DNA from: Fimbriimonadia bacterium
Lineage (GTDB): Bacteria > Armatimonadota > Fimbriimonadia > Fimbriimonadales > Fimbriimonadaceae
Direction of reading: 5' to 3'
Assembly: GCA_030427425.1 (NCBI GenBank)
Contig: JAUICQ010000005.1
Span: forward strand, 62,001 to 126,000
Length of the DNA stretch: 64,000 bases
The number at the start of each line of letters is the position of its first letter. Within the stretch, counting starts at the first letter, position 1. The translations under genes were made by a program, and so were the position numbers. The notes beneath the pieces are model-generated. The model had not been told where the DNA came from and ran no database searches. It saw only the letters and a program-made list of their open reading frames with translations. Shown one piece after another: positions 44,295 through 53,497 of the stretch.

Positions 44295-46277
44295 TTACAA
44301 TGATAAAAGAGAATTAGGAGGATTCATCCAATGTTTCAGTAAGGTTTCTGGTGCTACATTTGCATGGAGATCTTTTTTAATATGTGATAACTTATTATTA
44401 AAATTTAAGTATTTTTTCTGTGATTGAAGTTGTGGCATTACTTTTTCAATATAGGTGAAGACTTTTTGAATATCACTTTTCTCATCCAATGCAGTTGCTA
44501 TTAACAGATGATTGATTGCCTCTAATCCATCTGCTTTATGTTCTAAAGCACGCCAGGAGTTTTGAATTACTATCTCAGGATTAAATACCCTGGCCAGCGC
44601 TATTTTTGTTGAAAAGTTCATATAGGCCTCATAGATAGCTTCATCTTTGTTAGAACAATTTTCAATCTCTTCGTAATAATTTAGAATAGTATATTTAGCC
44701 CTGGAACGCATTAAAACATTATAAGTTTCTTTTGATAAAGGTGATTTTTTAGCTTTTCCTGTAGATGCCCCTTTGTCATGGTACCTATATAATATCGTCG
44801 GACTCTCTATGTAGGCATAATTAAGATAAGGAGATGAGTGTATCCAGAAATATAGATCGGATGCGAAGGGGGTCTGAAATCCTCCCATCTCTTCAACAGA
44901 CTTTTTTTTCATCATTATACTGGGGTGAGAAATAAAATTGGTATTAAAAAGCTCCCGCGCTAACACCTTAGACGGCAATTGTCTATTATACTGAAATGGG
45001 AGCGTTTCATTATTCGAGAATCCAGCATTTTTGATTCCTTTATAGTTTGTATAGACAATATCGGTATTAGAATTCTGTTCGAAAAGTTCAATCTGCTTTT
45101 GAATTCTATCGGGATACATAATATCATCCCCATCCATTCTGGCAATATAAGTACTATTAGATTCATGCTGTAAAATCTGGATCAGTTGGTCAAAAGCATC
45201 TAGGTTCTTTCCAATATTTTCCTGATAAATATATCGTATTCTTCTATCGTGGCAATACTTTTTAATGATATTAGCAGTACTATCGGTAGAGCCATCATCC
45301 AAAATAATAAATTCGAAATTCTTATAACTCTGACCCAGTACCGATAGTACCATCTGTTCAATATACTTTTCCTGATTGTTCACTGGACAAACAATCGATA
45401 ATTTATGAGAACTACTCTTTTTACTTTTCAGCCTAACTGCAGGTAAATAATGGCTTATTTTATTCTTGATACTATCTATAAAAGATCTAGTATCGATAAT
45501 TTTTCGTGCATCATCATTAGAGGAATTATTTTTAATGCAATTTACAGCATTATTTGCAACTAAATCTATTTTTACAGGCACTCCTCCTGATGCTAGAATT
45601 TCGTTATATTTGTTTTTATTATCCCTATTATCCTTAGTAAAATATATTGAATATTTACTTTGCGCGATTATTTTCTGCTTTTCCCAATGAGGCAGAAATC
45701 CTCTTGAAATGTGACGTAAATCCTTGTATTTTTCCCAGCCATATCCCCAAATACGGATATCTATTCCGTCTTTATTTAGTTTTACTAGTACATCTGCTTT
45801 CTCATCTGATGCCGTGCCTATATAACTAACATCAATTTTTTTTTCTAATTGATAGTTTGTATAATTCTCTAAAAAAAGTCCTTCTGGAATTTTATTTGGA
45901 AAGCTGGAATGGAATCCCCATACCTCATCAAATTCTGAAAATTCTGAAGCTGCATACGTTGTATTTTGTGATAAACAGACGCCAAAAGTCGTTGGTTTAT
46001 TCTTTAGTGTTTGTACTAATCCAGAAGGTTTGTCTTTAAATGTTTCTATAATCAACTGGATTCCTTCTCTAATAATAATGTTCTGAACCCGTTCAAGAGT
46101 CGTCTTATTTACAAGATGGACAAGTATGTCATTGTTTTCAAATTTTATCTCTGTATCATTACTTAGTTGATACGGTAATCCTAATGCATCCATCATCGGC
46201 TTTACGTAATTATAATAGTAAAATGATGTATTATGTTGAGGGAAATCGTATCCATTACTAATGAGAAGCCACTTCAT
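44295..46277 (-). CDS. Two-domain glycosyltransferase (CgeB-like plus GT2), paralogue
   Basis: The 660-residue protein is the same architecture as 2128-4170: MKWLLISNGYDFPQHNTSFY start, a CgeB-like N-terminal half (VSYIGTASDEKADVLVKL, IWGYGWEKYKDLRHISRGFLP, KQKIIAQSKYSIYF), then a GT2 domain (SIVCPVNNQEKYIEQMV, SVLGQSYKNFEFIILDDGST, MDGDDIMYPDRI, LYRYHDKGASTG). The helical end contains the shared DGLEAINHLLIA. Divergence between the paralogues suggests different sugars or acceptors. No signal peptide; cytosolic. Substrate unknown. Confidence 0.8.
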   Translation of the reverse strand: MKWLLISNGYDFPQHNTSFYYYNYVKPMMDALGLPYQLSNDTEIKFENNDILVHLVNKTTLERVQNIIIREGIQLIIETFKDKPSGLVQTLKNKPTTFGVCLSQNTTYAASEFSEFDEVWGFHSSFPNKIPEGLFLENYTNYQLEKKIDVSYIGTASDEKADVLVKLNKDGIDIRIWGYGWEKYKDLRHISRGFLPHWEKQKIIAQSKYSIYFTKDNRDNKNKYNEILASGGVPVKIDLVANNAVNCIKNNSSNDDARKIIDTRSFIDSIKNKISHYLPAVRLKSKKSSSHKLSIVCPVNNQEKYIEQMVLSVLGQSYKNFEFIILDDGSTDSTANIIKKYCHDRRIRYIYQENIGKNLDAFDQLIQILQHESNSTYIARMDGDDIMYPDRIQKQIELFEQNSNTDIVYTNYKGIKNAGFSNNETLPFQYNRQLPSKVLARELFNTNFISHPSIMMKKKSVEEMGGFQTPFASDLYFWIHSSPYLNYAYIESPTILYRYHDKGASTGKAKKSPLSKETYNVLMRSRAKYTILNYYEEIENCSNKDEAIYEAYMNFSTKIALARVFNPEIVIQNSWRALEHKADGLEAINHLLIATALDEKSDIQKVFTYIEKVMPQLQSQKKYLNFNNKLSHIKKDLHANVAPETLLKHWMNPPNSLLSL

Positions 46278-46414
46278 GCTGTTATTATTATTGGTTTTGC
46301 AGATTATATGCTTAGTATTGAATTCTAGATAAAATCAATCACTATCTTAGAAAAATCCATGAACTGATTTCAAACTATGGAATAAATAAATCAGTAGTAG
46401 GGAGATATCTGCTT

Positions 46415-46729
46415 ATGTCAATGACCTTCAGAAGATTGTATTGGGTTTTAGAGTATTTGAATGAGGATGGAACATCTGGTGTTTATGGGGTTTATACCTC
46501 GATAGCTGACCTTGTAGAGGATGGTCTGCCAGCATTTCTAAAAGAGTATAATTTCGGCAACACAAGATTGAATCTAGTAAAATTGGATAATAAAGCAGGT
46601 GCTCTTGCAACGTATTGCACAGATCATTTTTCGAGTATGACCGAAAAGTTATCCGAATACGTGGAGCATGGCGATTTTTCTGTAGATGAAGTTACTATGC
46701 TACAAGAAAAACTAGACACATTAAACTAA
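46415..46729 (+). CDS. Small protein of unknown function
   Basis: The 104-residue protein has a GGAG sequence 10 bases upstream of ATG. It opens FRRLYWVLEYLNEDGTSGVYGVYTSIADLVEDG, followed by a helical C-terminal half with an acidic end. It is not recognised. The strong hairpin at 46780-46827 ends the transcript. It lies alone between two minus-strand genes, so it has its own promoter. Confidence 0.6.
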   Translation: MSMTFRRLYWVLEYLNEDGTSGVYGVYTSIADLVEDGLPAFLKEYNFGNTRLNLVKLDNKAGALATYCTDHFSSMTEKLSEYVEHGDFSVDEVTMLQEKLDTLN

Positions 46730-46779
46730 GAACAACTAAATTCTTACTTTCTTGAAAAAATTGGGTCACAAAGGTTACC

Positions 46780-46834
46780 ATTCTGGAAACAAGCAGTGGT
46801 TCATACCAGATTGCTTATTTCCAGAATATTTTTT
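46780..46834 (+). terminator. Long hairpin terminator after the 46415 gene
   Basis: ATTCTGGAAA (46780-46789) pairs with TTTCCAGAAT (46818-46827); an inner AAGCA/TGCTT pair and a TGGT/ACCA loop stem extend it. ATTTTTT follows on the plus strand. It overlaps the mreB stop codon. Confidence 0.85.
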
Positions 46835-47849
46835 ACGCTAATGTTACTGCGCCACTTGCTTTAATGGCTTCTAGTTCTTCTAGGGCTAGGCCTGTACCTA
46901 ATGCAACACAATTAATGGCATCCTCAGCAACATACACTGGAATTTTGGTAATACTACTAATCATTGCATCTAGTCCTCTTAGCATAGCCCCTCCGCCAGT
47001 AAGAGTTATCCCTCTTTCAATGATATCGCTACTTAGTTCTGGAGGAGTCTGCTCTAGTACGAGGCACACACGTTCACAGATAGCTCTAACCGGTTCAGAA
47101 AGTGCATCTCGGACCTCGGCGCTAGTAATCTCCACAGTTTTAGGCAGACCCGCCAACAAGTCTCTTCCTTTAACTTCCATTGCTAACTCTTGTTCTAAAG
47201 GATACGCCGATCCAATTTTAATCTTAATTTCCTCTGCGGTAGGATCACCAATCAAAAGGTTGTAATTATTTCTAACCATTTTGATAATTGATTCATCAAA
47301 CTTATTTCCAGCCGATCTTATACTATGTGATATAACTATTCCACCAAGACTAATAATGGCTATATCTGTTGTTCCGCCACCAATATCAATAACAAGATTC
47401 CCTCCTGCTGAGGATATTGGAAGGCCACTACCGATTGCTGCAGCCATTGGCTCTTCAATGGTCATAGCTTCTCCTGCACCCGCTTCCTTTGCTGCCTGTA
47501 TAACCGCTCTTCTCTCTACGTTAGTTACTCCGCTAGGTACACATAAGAGTATTCTAGGTTTAAAAAATCTTCTATTGCCACATACCTTTTTAATGATGTA
47601 TTCTAACATTTTCAGAGTGGTGGTGTAATCGGCAATAACACCATCTTTAAGGGGTCGGATAGCAGCTATATTTCCAGGAGTTCTTCCAATCATATCTCTA
47701 GCCTCCCTACCTAATGCTAATACTTTCCCATTCTTTGTATTAACGGCTACTACCGTAGGTTCAGCAAGGATAATACCTTTTCCCCTCTGATAAACTAAAA
47801 TATTCGCAGTCCCTAGATCTATTCCAATTTCACGTGTAAAATTTAACAT
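46833..47849 (-). CDS. mreB: Rod shape-determining protein MreB
   Basis: This 338-residue actin-like ATPase has IGIDLGTANILVYQRGKGI, NIAAIRPLKDGVIADY, MLEYIIKKVCGNRRFFKPRILLCVPSGVTNVERRAV, NLVIDIGGGTTDIAIISLGGIV and SDIIERGITLTGGGAMLRGLD. It organises lateral wall synthesis at the inner membrane and indicates rod shape. mreC and mreD are not adjacent. Confidence 0.96.
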   Translation of the reverse strand: MLNFTREIGIDLGTANILVYQRGKGIILAEPTVVAVNTKNGKVLALGREARDMIGRTPGNIAAIRPLKDGVIADYTTTLKMLEYIIKKVCGNRRFFKPRILLCVPSGVTNVERRAVIQAAKEAGAGEAMTIEEPMAAAIGSGLPISSAGGNLVIDIGGGTTDIAIISLGGIVISHSIRSAGNKFDESIIKMVRNNYNLLIGDPTAEEIKIKIGSAYPLEQELAMEVKGRDLLAGLPKTVEITSAEVRDALSEPVRAICERVCLVLEQTPPELSSDIIERGITLTGGGAMLRGLDAMISSITKIPVYVAEDAINCVALGTGLALEELEAIKASGAVTLA

Positions 47850-48017
47850 GTTTCCTTCTATATTTTATTCTTTACTAAAACTAGTTTACTATAATTAGTA
47901 GCTGCAGAAGTAACATACCTAATAAGAAACTTGCTGAAGATGAATACCCGGACCTGCACTATTTCAATACAATGATAAACATGCCCCTTATCTAATCTAA
48001 AACAGTACTAAGTTAAA

Positions 48018-48791
48018 CTAGTTAAAGTGTGTCTCTTCTCGCATCTCTATAACACACCTGTTATCTCCATCTAACTTAAGTTTACAGGAATCGGGGAGAG
48101 TAGTTGAACGGCTATCGGCTTTAGAATCTTGAACATTAAATCCATAACCCTCTAAAGCATTGCCATAAACACTTAGATCTAATCTGGCATATCCATCAAG
48201 AAGTGAATATTCCAACTTACCAGAATTTTCCGGATCCTTGCTTACACAGATAATATTAACTAAAAGTTTTAAAGGAGCTGGATGGTTAGAAGCATCTACA
48301 CTAGGTGGAAGAATATCTTTTAATTTTATAGATACGTCTATATGCTTACTGTTTCTTTTTGAATATACTAATTGATTGTGATAATTTCTTTCTTCTGTTA
48401 AGAAATCTATAAATTTCCCAGCTTTCTGATCTGTATAATCTACAGTATAAAAATATGGTTTGTCTTTGTACTGAACCAGGTGTGTAATATCCCACTCGTA
48501 GTCTATTCCATTTGTAGTTAACAATATATTATTATTTCCATCGGCAGGACCTATCGAATCATCATTTTCAAGTACATAGTTATCCTCTGTAGGATTAGTA
48601 TAAATTGCTTTAATAGCAATGTAATAGTCTACTTTAGAAGAAATGGAACCTTCTACAGCAATTCTACAGTGAAGAAACTTATCCTTTTCGGGAGCAACAC
48701 CATCAGGGAATTTAGCACAAGAGGAGCAAAATATCAAAATTAATAGTAGAAACTTCAGTTTATTAGGAATGCGTTGCTTAACTTTAATCAT
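48018..48791 (-). CDS. Lipoprotein of unknown function
   Basis: The 257-residue protein has a basic start, hydrophobic core (KLKFLLLILIFCSSC) and lipobox-like Cys25. The mature part is beta-rich with HCRIAVEGSISSKVDYYIAIKAIYTNPTEDN, THLVQYKDKPYFYTVDYTDQKAGKF and a C-terminal NRCVIEMREE. No domain is recognised. It starts 15 bases after the zinc-ribbon gene, so the two are probably one operon. Confidence 0.65.
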   Translation of the reverse strand: MIKVKQRIPNKLKFLLLILIFCSSCAKFPDGVAPEKDKFLHCRIAVEGSISSKVDYYIAIKAIYTNPTEDNYVLENDDSIGPADGNNNILLTTNGIDYEWDITHLVQYKDKPYFYTVDYTDQKAGKFIDFLTEERNYHNQLVYSKRNSKHIDVSIKLKDILPPSVDASNHPAPLKLLVNIICVSKDPENSGKLEYSLLDGYARLDLSVYGNALEGYGFNVQDSKADSRSTTLPDSCKLKLDGDNRCVIEMREETHFN

Positions 48792-48806
48792 TATAAATTT
48801 CTGTAA

Positions 48807-49529
48807 TTAGTTTGAATTTGGAATTAGCTTCATTAATATTCTACTGCATGATTCGCATTGAATAATACAATTATTGTCTAATGAATCCAGTATTTTCTCT
48901 GGTATATGCATACCGCACATACTACATCCCTTGTCACTGTTTAGTATCGCTAAGCCAGTATCGTGATGCTTTCTTTTGATGTTTTCATACTGCTTATATA
49001 GATGCGTTTCGATATTCTTTGCTATAGAAGGTCTTTGTTGCAAAAGTTTATCAAAATTAGTTTTTAATGTATCCTGTAAAATTCTAACTTCTTTCTGGTG
49101 TTTTGCTAGATCTGCCTTGAGATTTTCTAACTTGCTCTTTTCAGTTTTAGCACTAGTCTCCAGAGTAGGTTTTTTATCAAGAAGCTCCAGCATCTCATCA
49201 TCTATCGTGCCTAATCGATGTTCATTGCTAGTAATATTTTTTTCAAGATTTTCAGATTCTTTGGCACTCACATTTCCTGATTGGTAGAGCGACTGTTTAT
49301 CTTGCTTAATTCTAGCATTAATCTTTTCACTTTCTGCTTCAAGCTCATATATTCTGGCGTTTGTAGTATCTAATAACGACTGGTGTTTATTCCATACCAA
49401 TTGTTGTTCTCTAATTTGTTGAACAATTTTATTGCCAGGATCGATTGCTGCCGCTTTTTTTCTGATATTATCTATTTCTAAATCTAGTTGAGATAATTGA
49501 TAGAGAAATGACAACTGTTCGAAGCTCAT
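48807..49529 (-). CDS. Coiled-coil C4 zinc-ribbon protein (CT398/YbgI-like)
   Basis: This 240-residue protein has an N-terminal two-thirds predicted as long coiled coil (LYQLSQLDLEIDNIRKKAAAIDPG, EKINARIKQDKQSLYQSG, LENLKADLAKHQKEVRIL). The C-terminus is a zinc ribbon GCSMCGMHIP ... IIQCESCSRIL (two CxxC pairs). This matches the CT398-type family whose chlamydial member binds sigma54-related and type III factors; the general function is unknown. It lies between pepV and the lipoprotein gene. Confidence 0.85.
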   Translation of the reverse strand: MSFEQLSFLYQLSQLDLEIDNIRKKAAAIDPGNKIVQQIREQQLVWNKHQSLLDTTNARIYELEAESEKINARIKQDKQSLYQSGNVSAKESENLEKNITSNEHRLGTIDDEMLELLDKKPTLETSAKTEKSKLENLKADLAKHQKEVRILQDTLKTNFDKLLQQRPSIAKNIETHLYKQYENIKRKHHDTGLAILNSDKGCSMCGMHIPEKILDSLDNNCIIQCESCSRILMKLIPNSN

Positions 49530-49603
49530 AATTTATTATATCTTTTTATACTACTCTATAGTATAAATAGGAATTAAATTATTATTAATCAGTCCACACT
49601 AGT

Positions 49604-49638
49604 AAATATTACCGGCATATCAAATGCCGGTAATATTT
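49604..49638. terminator. Hairpin after pepV
   Basis: A 15-bp perfect stem AAATATTACCGGCAT / ATGCCGGTAATATTT with loop ATCAA, just after the pepV stop codon. A T-run exists only on the plus-strand side, so on the minus strand it may act mainly as a transcript-stabilising hairpin. Confidence 0.65.
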
Positions 49639-49642
49639 ATTT

Positions 49643-51049
49643 TTATTCGATATCTATCTCTAGAGCAGCAAGATACAACAAAATTCGTGCATAGTAGAGT
49701 GATAACCTTAGCAGATTTTCTACTCGCAATCGCTCATCAGTTTCATGTGGTTCACCATCTCCAGCCCAACTAGTTCCTATACTAACAGTATTAGGAATAG
49801 CTCTAGCATATGTTCCTCCACCCATCACCTTTGGCTTAGAAAATCCACCAGCTTCTGCATTATAAGCAGATAGAATAGCTTCTACCATAGGGCTATCAAC
49901 AGGAAAGTGGAGCGGTTCACTATCTCTAAACACCTTAATTTTAAAATTCGGATAAGATTCATTTAATTTAGCTTCACATCTTTCAACTAAATCATTACCT
50001 TTCCAGGTTACAGGGTATCTGATATTGATAAGAACATAAAGATTATTTTCATCACTATTAATAATTCCAGCGTTTGCCGTGAGTGTACTAAGTTCATCAC
50101 TACCTTGAATACCTAGACCGTATCCGCTAATATCACAGATATCTAATAATGCCGTATACTCTTCCCAATTACTGGCAGGAGAAATTTCTCGAATGAATCG
50201 CAACAACCTAATAGCTGCAGAATCGCCATAAAAAGGAGTAGATCCGTGTGCTGCTTTTCCGATAGCCGTTATTTCAAAAGTATCATCAGTCAGCCATGTT
50301 AGAGATATGTTTTTATCCCAAGCATTACCTATCTTTTCCAACACTTCTTCTTTTCTAGTCTGAAGAACTTTTAATTTAGCTGTACATTTATCGATAACTA
50401 TATTGGGCCTATCTCCTCCTTCTATGGAGAGAAGAGCGAGTTCTCCCTTTACTAAAGGCACCTCTATCTGAAGGTCTGCAATACCCTTCTCTGCATGAAC
50501 TAACGGCCAATCGGAATCAGGAGCAATCCCATAAGTAGGATGTTCTTCTGTTTTAACATATCTTTCCACACATTCAAATCCCGATTCTTCATTACAACCA
50601 TAAACTGCACGGAATCTAACTTTTAAACCTTTTGTGCACTCCATGATAGCTCTCATCGCAAAAAAGCTTGCCATGGTAGGTCCTTTATCGTCTACAACCC
50701 CTCTACCATAGAGATATCCATTGTCTATTACCGCATCAAATGGAGGATGCTTCCAACCATCACCAACCGGTACTACGTCTAAATGACCCAAGCTAACGAT
50801 AAGAGGTTTTCCGTCTCCAAATTCAGCCCAACCGGCATAACCATCTAAATTTTTTGTTTTCATTCCAGCATTGCTAGAAAGATTTAACATATACTGTAGC
50901 GCATTATCTATTTCTGTACCAAAAGGCGCATTAGGAGCAGGGGCACCTTCAATCGATTTAAACCGTAGCAGTTGTTGAGTGTTTTCTATTAATTCATTTT
51001 CATGATTTCTAATCCATTGTTGTACTTTTTGCACTGTTAAGCTACTCAT
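49643..51049 (-). CDS. pepV: M20 family dipeptidase (PepV-like)
   Basis: This 468-residue M20 metallopeptidase contains SLGHLDVVPVGDGW (first metal His), GRGVVDDKGPTMASFFAMRA (bridging Asp), GCNEESGFEC (catalytic Glu and metal Glu), PDSDWPLVHAEKG and the C-terminal GEPHETDER (final metal His). These agree with PepV/Xaa-His dipeptidase of the cytosol, a broad-specificity dipeptidase. It is the first gene of a run toward the zinc-ribbon gene. Confidence 0.92.
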   Translation of the reverse strand: MSSLTVQKVQQWIRNHENELIENTQQLLRFKSIEGAPAPNAPFGTEIDNALQYMLNLSSNAGMKTKNLDGYAGWAEFGDGKPLIVSLGHLDVVPVGDGWKHPPFDAVIDNGYLYGRGVVDDKGPTMASFFAMRAIMECTKGLKVRFRAVYGCNEESGFECVERYVKTEEHPTYGIAPDSDWPLVHAEKGIADLQIEVPLVKGELALLSIEGGDRPNIVIDKCTAKLKVLQTRKEEVLEKIGNAWDKNISLTWLTDDTFEITAIGKAAHGSTPFYGDSAAIRLLRFIREISPASNWEEYTALLDICDISGYGLGIQGSDELSTLTANAGIINSDENNLYVLINIRYPVTWKGNDLVERCEAKLNESYPNFKIKVFRDSEPLHFPVDSPMVEAILSAYNAEAGGFSKPKVMGGGTYARAIPNTVSIGTSWAGDGEPHETDERLRVENLLRLSLYYARILLYLAALEIDIE

Positions 51050-51257
51050 AACTGAAGCTTACCACGAGTCACTTGGGTGTAGTCAATCTATTTTCATCTC
51101 ATGAGAACCTGGCAAATAAACGGTATTTCAATCACATTTGATCTTAAATAAGCATTTTATACATTTTCTTTATCAGATTGTTCTCTATTTGTGGAACAGA
51201 AAGAGTATAAAGAACTATTTCAAAAAGGTTAAACACTAATAATTTGAGGAAAAAAAA

Positions 51258-51497
51258 ATGAATTCAGAAGCAGGAACAAAAAAAGTAAAATTAACCCCAA
51301 CAGAAGTAAAAGTGCTCAGTTTAATTGCACAGGGGCATAGCAGTAAATCTGTAGCAGAGTTACTAACTGTATCTAAAAGAACAGTAGATTTTCATCTAGC
51401 AAATATTTATGAAAAACTACAAGTTAAAAATAGAGTACAAGCATTAAGAGCTGCAAGCCGACAAGGATTAATTCCACAAGATCCAATGTTTGGTTAA
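51258..51497 (+). CDS. GerE/LuxR-type HTH-only transcriptional regulator
   Basis: This 79-residue protein is almost only a LuxR-type helix-turn-helix: LTPTEVKVLSLIAQGHSSKSVAELLTVSKRTVDFHLANIYEKLQVKNRVQALRAAS. There is no receiver or ligand domain, as in GerE of Bacillus. A TTGAGGA ribosome site precedes ATG. The stop is followed by the structured region 51530-51776, so it may share a transcript with it. Target genes cannot be told. Confidence 0.92.
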   Translation: MNSEAGTKKVKLTPTEVKVLSLIAQGHSSKSVAELLTVSKRTVDFHLANIYEKLQVKNRVQALRAASRQGLIPQDPMFG

Positions 51498-51529
51498 CAT
51501 ACTATATTTAACAAGAATTAATATCAATA

Positions 51530-51776
51530 GTAAATACATTAGAAACAAATGTATTCGACTGGTATTGACAGATATGTATCATAAATGTATAGTTGATAAA
51601 ACTATATGTTAGTAATACATATGAGCAATTACACATCCGCAAATCTAGAGATGTAAAACAGTTGATAAAACTCTAAATAACTGTATTTACATATAAATGA
51701 TGTAATTGTTGAAAATAGTTCCTGCAGTGTTATGTAATATAAGACTTAGATGATATCTAAGTCTTATATTTTTTTA
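51530..51776 (+). ncRNA. Candidate structured non-coding RNA with three hairpins and terminator
   Basis: Four paired elements can be read directly. (1) AATACATT (51533-51540) with AATGTATT (51548-51555). (2) ATATGTAT (51572-51579) with ATACATAT (51615-51622), enclosing TATAGTT (51588-51594) with AACTATA (51600-51606). (3) CAATTACA (51626-51633) with TGTAATTG (51701-51708), enclosing TGTAAAACAGTT (51652-51663) with AACTGT-A-TTTACA (51679-51691). (4) A perfect 16-bp terminator stem, 51736-51751 with 51755-51770, then T run. The 13-mer AGTTGATAAAACT occurs in the apices of both 2 and 3. Transcription as an independent RNA or as the 3' UTR of the regulator is open. Confidence 0.5.
51736..51776 (+). 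terminator. Perfect 16-bp intrinsic terminator
   Basis: AATATAAGACTTAGAT, loop GAT, ATCTAAGTCTTATATT, then TTTTT. Confidence 0.9.
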
Positions 51777-51961
51777 TAAATAAGTTATAGAAATAATATT
51801 AAAAGACATCTTTATTCTATAATTATTGCTATACCAAAACATTGAAAACTCTAATATAAAGTAGTCTTAGCAATAAATAGAACTCTCTTATTTCACATTT
51901 AATAAAATAATTATTAGCTTCACCTCTACTCTCTATGCACGTTCCATACTCAGCCAATACA

Positions 51962-52447
51962 CTACTTCAGGGCCACGTAAGAGTTATGCTGCATCGCATA
52001 GCTCAAGGCAATCGCGATTGCATCTGAAACATCATCAGGTTTAGGGGCATCTCTAATACCAAGCAACTTCATCACCATATACTGAACCTGTTGCTTAGTA
52101 GCGCTTCCTACACCTGTAACACACTTCTTAATCTCTGTAGGGGCGAACTCTACCCATGGCAAATTATGATGAGATGATATCAGTAATATTACTCCTAGCG
52201 CTTTCGATACATCCAGCGCTGTTGTAGTATTCCTGGCAAAGGTCAATCGTTCGGTCACCATAATGTCTGGCTTATACTGATGGATTAATTCTGCCAACTC
52301 TTCTTCAATAATACTTAATCGCTTAGGAAGTTCAATTGGTGGAGTAGAGATTAATTTATGAATAATACTTCTGTAACTACTACCGTTCTTCTCTAAAATA
52401 CAGACCCCAATCCGACCCAAGCCAGGATCTACACCTAATACTCTCAT
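51962..52447 (-). CDS. ruvC: Crossover junction endodeoxyribonuclease RuvC
   Basis: The 161-residue protein has catalytic Asp in RVLGVDPGLGRIG, Glu in MVTERLTFARNTTTALDVSKALGVI, and the Asp pair in KPDDVSDAIAIALSY near the C-terminus. It resolves Holliday junctions. ruvA and ruvB are not adjacent. Its ATG comes 12 bases after the SLOG-like exported protein gene stop, so the two could be co-transcribed. Confidence 0.95.
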   Translation of the reverse strand: MRVLGVDPGLGRIGVCILEKNGSSYRSIIHKLISTPPIELPKRLSIIEEELAELIHQYKPDIMVTERLTFARNTTTALDVSKALGVILLISSHHNLPWVEFAPTEIKKCVTGVGSATKQQVQYMVMKLLGIRDAPKPDDVSDAIAIALSYAMQHNSYVALK

Positions 52448-52459
52448 CCTATATCTAGG

Positions 52460-53302
52460 TTACTCCACTACCAGTGAACTATCATCCACAAAGGTAAAAT
52501 TTTCTCTATCTCTGTACCAATCAGCAATATGTAAAGCAACACCATCCATAAATGTTATGTTTTTCTTTTCCGCACAAAATTTACTCATAGTAGCTCTAAT
52601 ATAAGATGTTTTTATCTTTCTAAGAATTGCCTGCTCCAATTCTGCACTAGCAACTACTCCGCCACCTATACAGATTAATTCACTACTAACATTGATGATA
52701 GTTTCTGATGTAGGGGTTAAATTATTAGTCCCTTCTACATATCCCCCCCAAGAATCTATCATCTCTGGTATAAAAAAAACTGAATCGCAATAATACGATA
52801 TCATAGCAGGAGGATAACGAAAGAGCTCACTAGATACAATCCCCATTGTTTCAAACCCCATCTCTTTAGCAATTTTATAAACTCCACCAATACCCTGAGA
52901 CGTAGCACCTATGTTTATAATATATTCATACCTAGAGTACCTTCTCAAGATAGACTTCACTTTTTCTAACATTAAAAAATACTTTTCATATGACGTTCCA
53001 GAATTTCCACATATCGTAAGCACTCTCTTACCTACACTACTTACATAACGTTCTACATCATAAGGTTCATGAAAATCTCTGGGAAGAGCAATCTCTTTAT
53101 CATACATAACAAGATATTTAAATCGCTGTTCCTCTGTTAGCATTTCTGGGGCTGAAGCAAAAACATCTCTTCTGGACCTACTAGATAATAACTGCGGCAT
53201 AGATTCGTCATCTGAATAACAATCGGCAGAGTAAGCCACCATCAAACTATTTAAAATTAAAACGATTGAAAATACACCCGACAACTTCATCATGATTCTC
53301 AT
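52460..53302 (-). CDS. Exported SLOG/Rossmann-like protein of unknown function
   Basis: The 280-residue protein has a signal-like start (MMKLSGVFSIVLILNSLMVAYSADC). The core, KRVLTICGNSGTSYEKYFLMLEK, EYIINIGATSQGIGGVYKIAKEMGF, TMGIVSSEL and ELICIGGGVVASAELEQAIL, resembles the Rossmann-like SLOG/LDcluster folds with a nucleotide-binding IGGG and a DSVFFIPEMIDSWGG segment. Such proteins are normally cytosolic, so export is unusual. Start 53302 is the first ATG; ATGATG at 53293/53290 is the alternative and would fit the signal peptide better. It lies upstream of ruvC; role unknown. Confidence 0.6.
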   Translation of the reverse strand: MRIMMKLSGVFSIVLILNSLMVAYSADCYSDDESMPQLLSSRSRRDVFASAPEMLTEEQRFKYLVMYDKEIALPRDFHEPYDVERYVSSVGKRVLTICGNSGTSYEKYFLMLEKVKSILRRYSRYEYIINIGATSQGIGGVYKIAKEMGFETMGIVSSELFRYPPAMISYYCDSVFFIPEMIDSWGGYVEGTNNLTPTSETIINVSSELICIGGGVVASAELEQAILRKIKTSYIRATMSKFCAEKKNITFMDGVALHIADWYRDRENFTFVDDSSLVVE

Positions 53303-53497
53303 ATTACATTGATTTTGGCATATTCAACTTAAAAAAACATATTTAGATCACTACTAAATAGACAATACCAATCTCTCGCTTTTACGTCACAGTTGAATAA
53401 TACTAAAAGCATATACTAAAAAGCTATACAAAAAAAACTCTCTCGAATAAGAACCATTACTATCCAGCCTAGATATTTTATTCCAATAATATTGCAT

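Larger units (their letters stand above)
51498..51961. other. 464-base intergenic region between the GerE regulator and ruvC
   Basis: The first half (51530-51776) forms nested inverted repeats and a terminator on the plus strand (see the ncRNA entry). The remainder is AT-rich with no gene apparent and must hold the end of the ruvC transcript. Confidence 0.7.

Noticed and set aside
51530-51776. 6S RNA or tmRNA
   Set aside because: No tRNA-like ends or tag reading frame for tmRNA, and the hairpin series is not a single long irregular rod as in 6S; kept as unknown ncRNA only.
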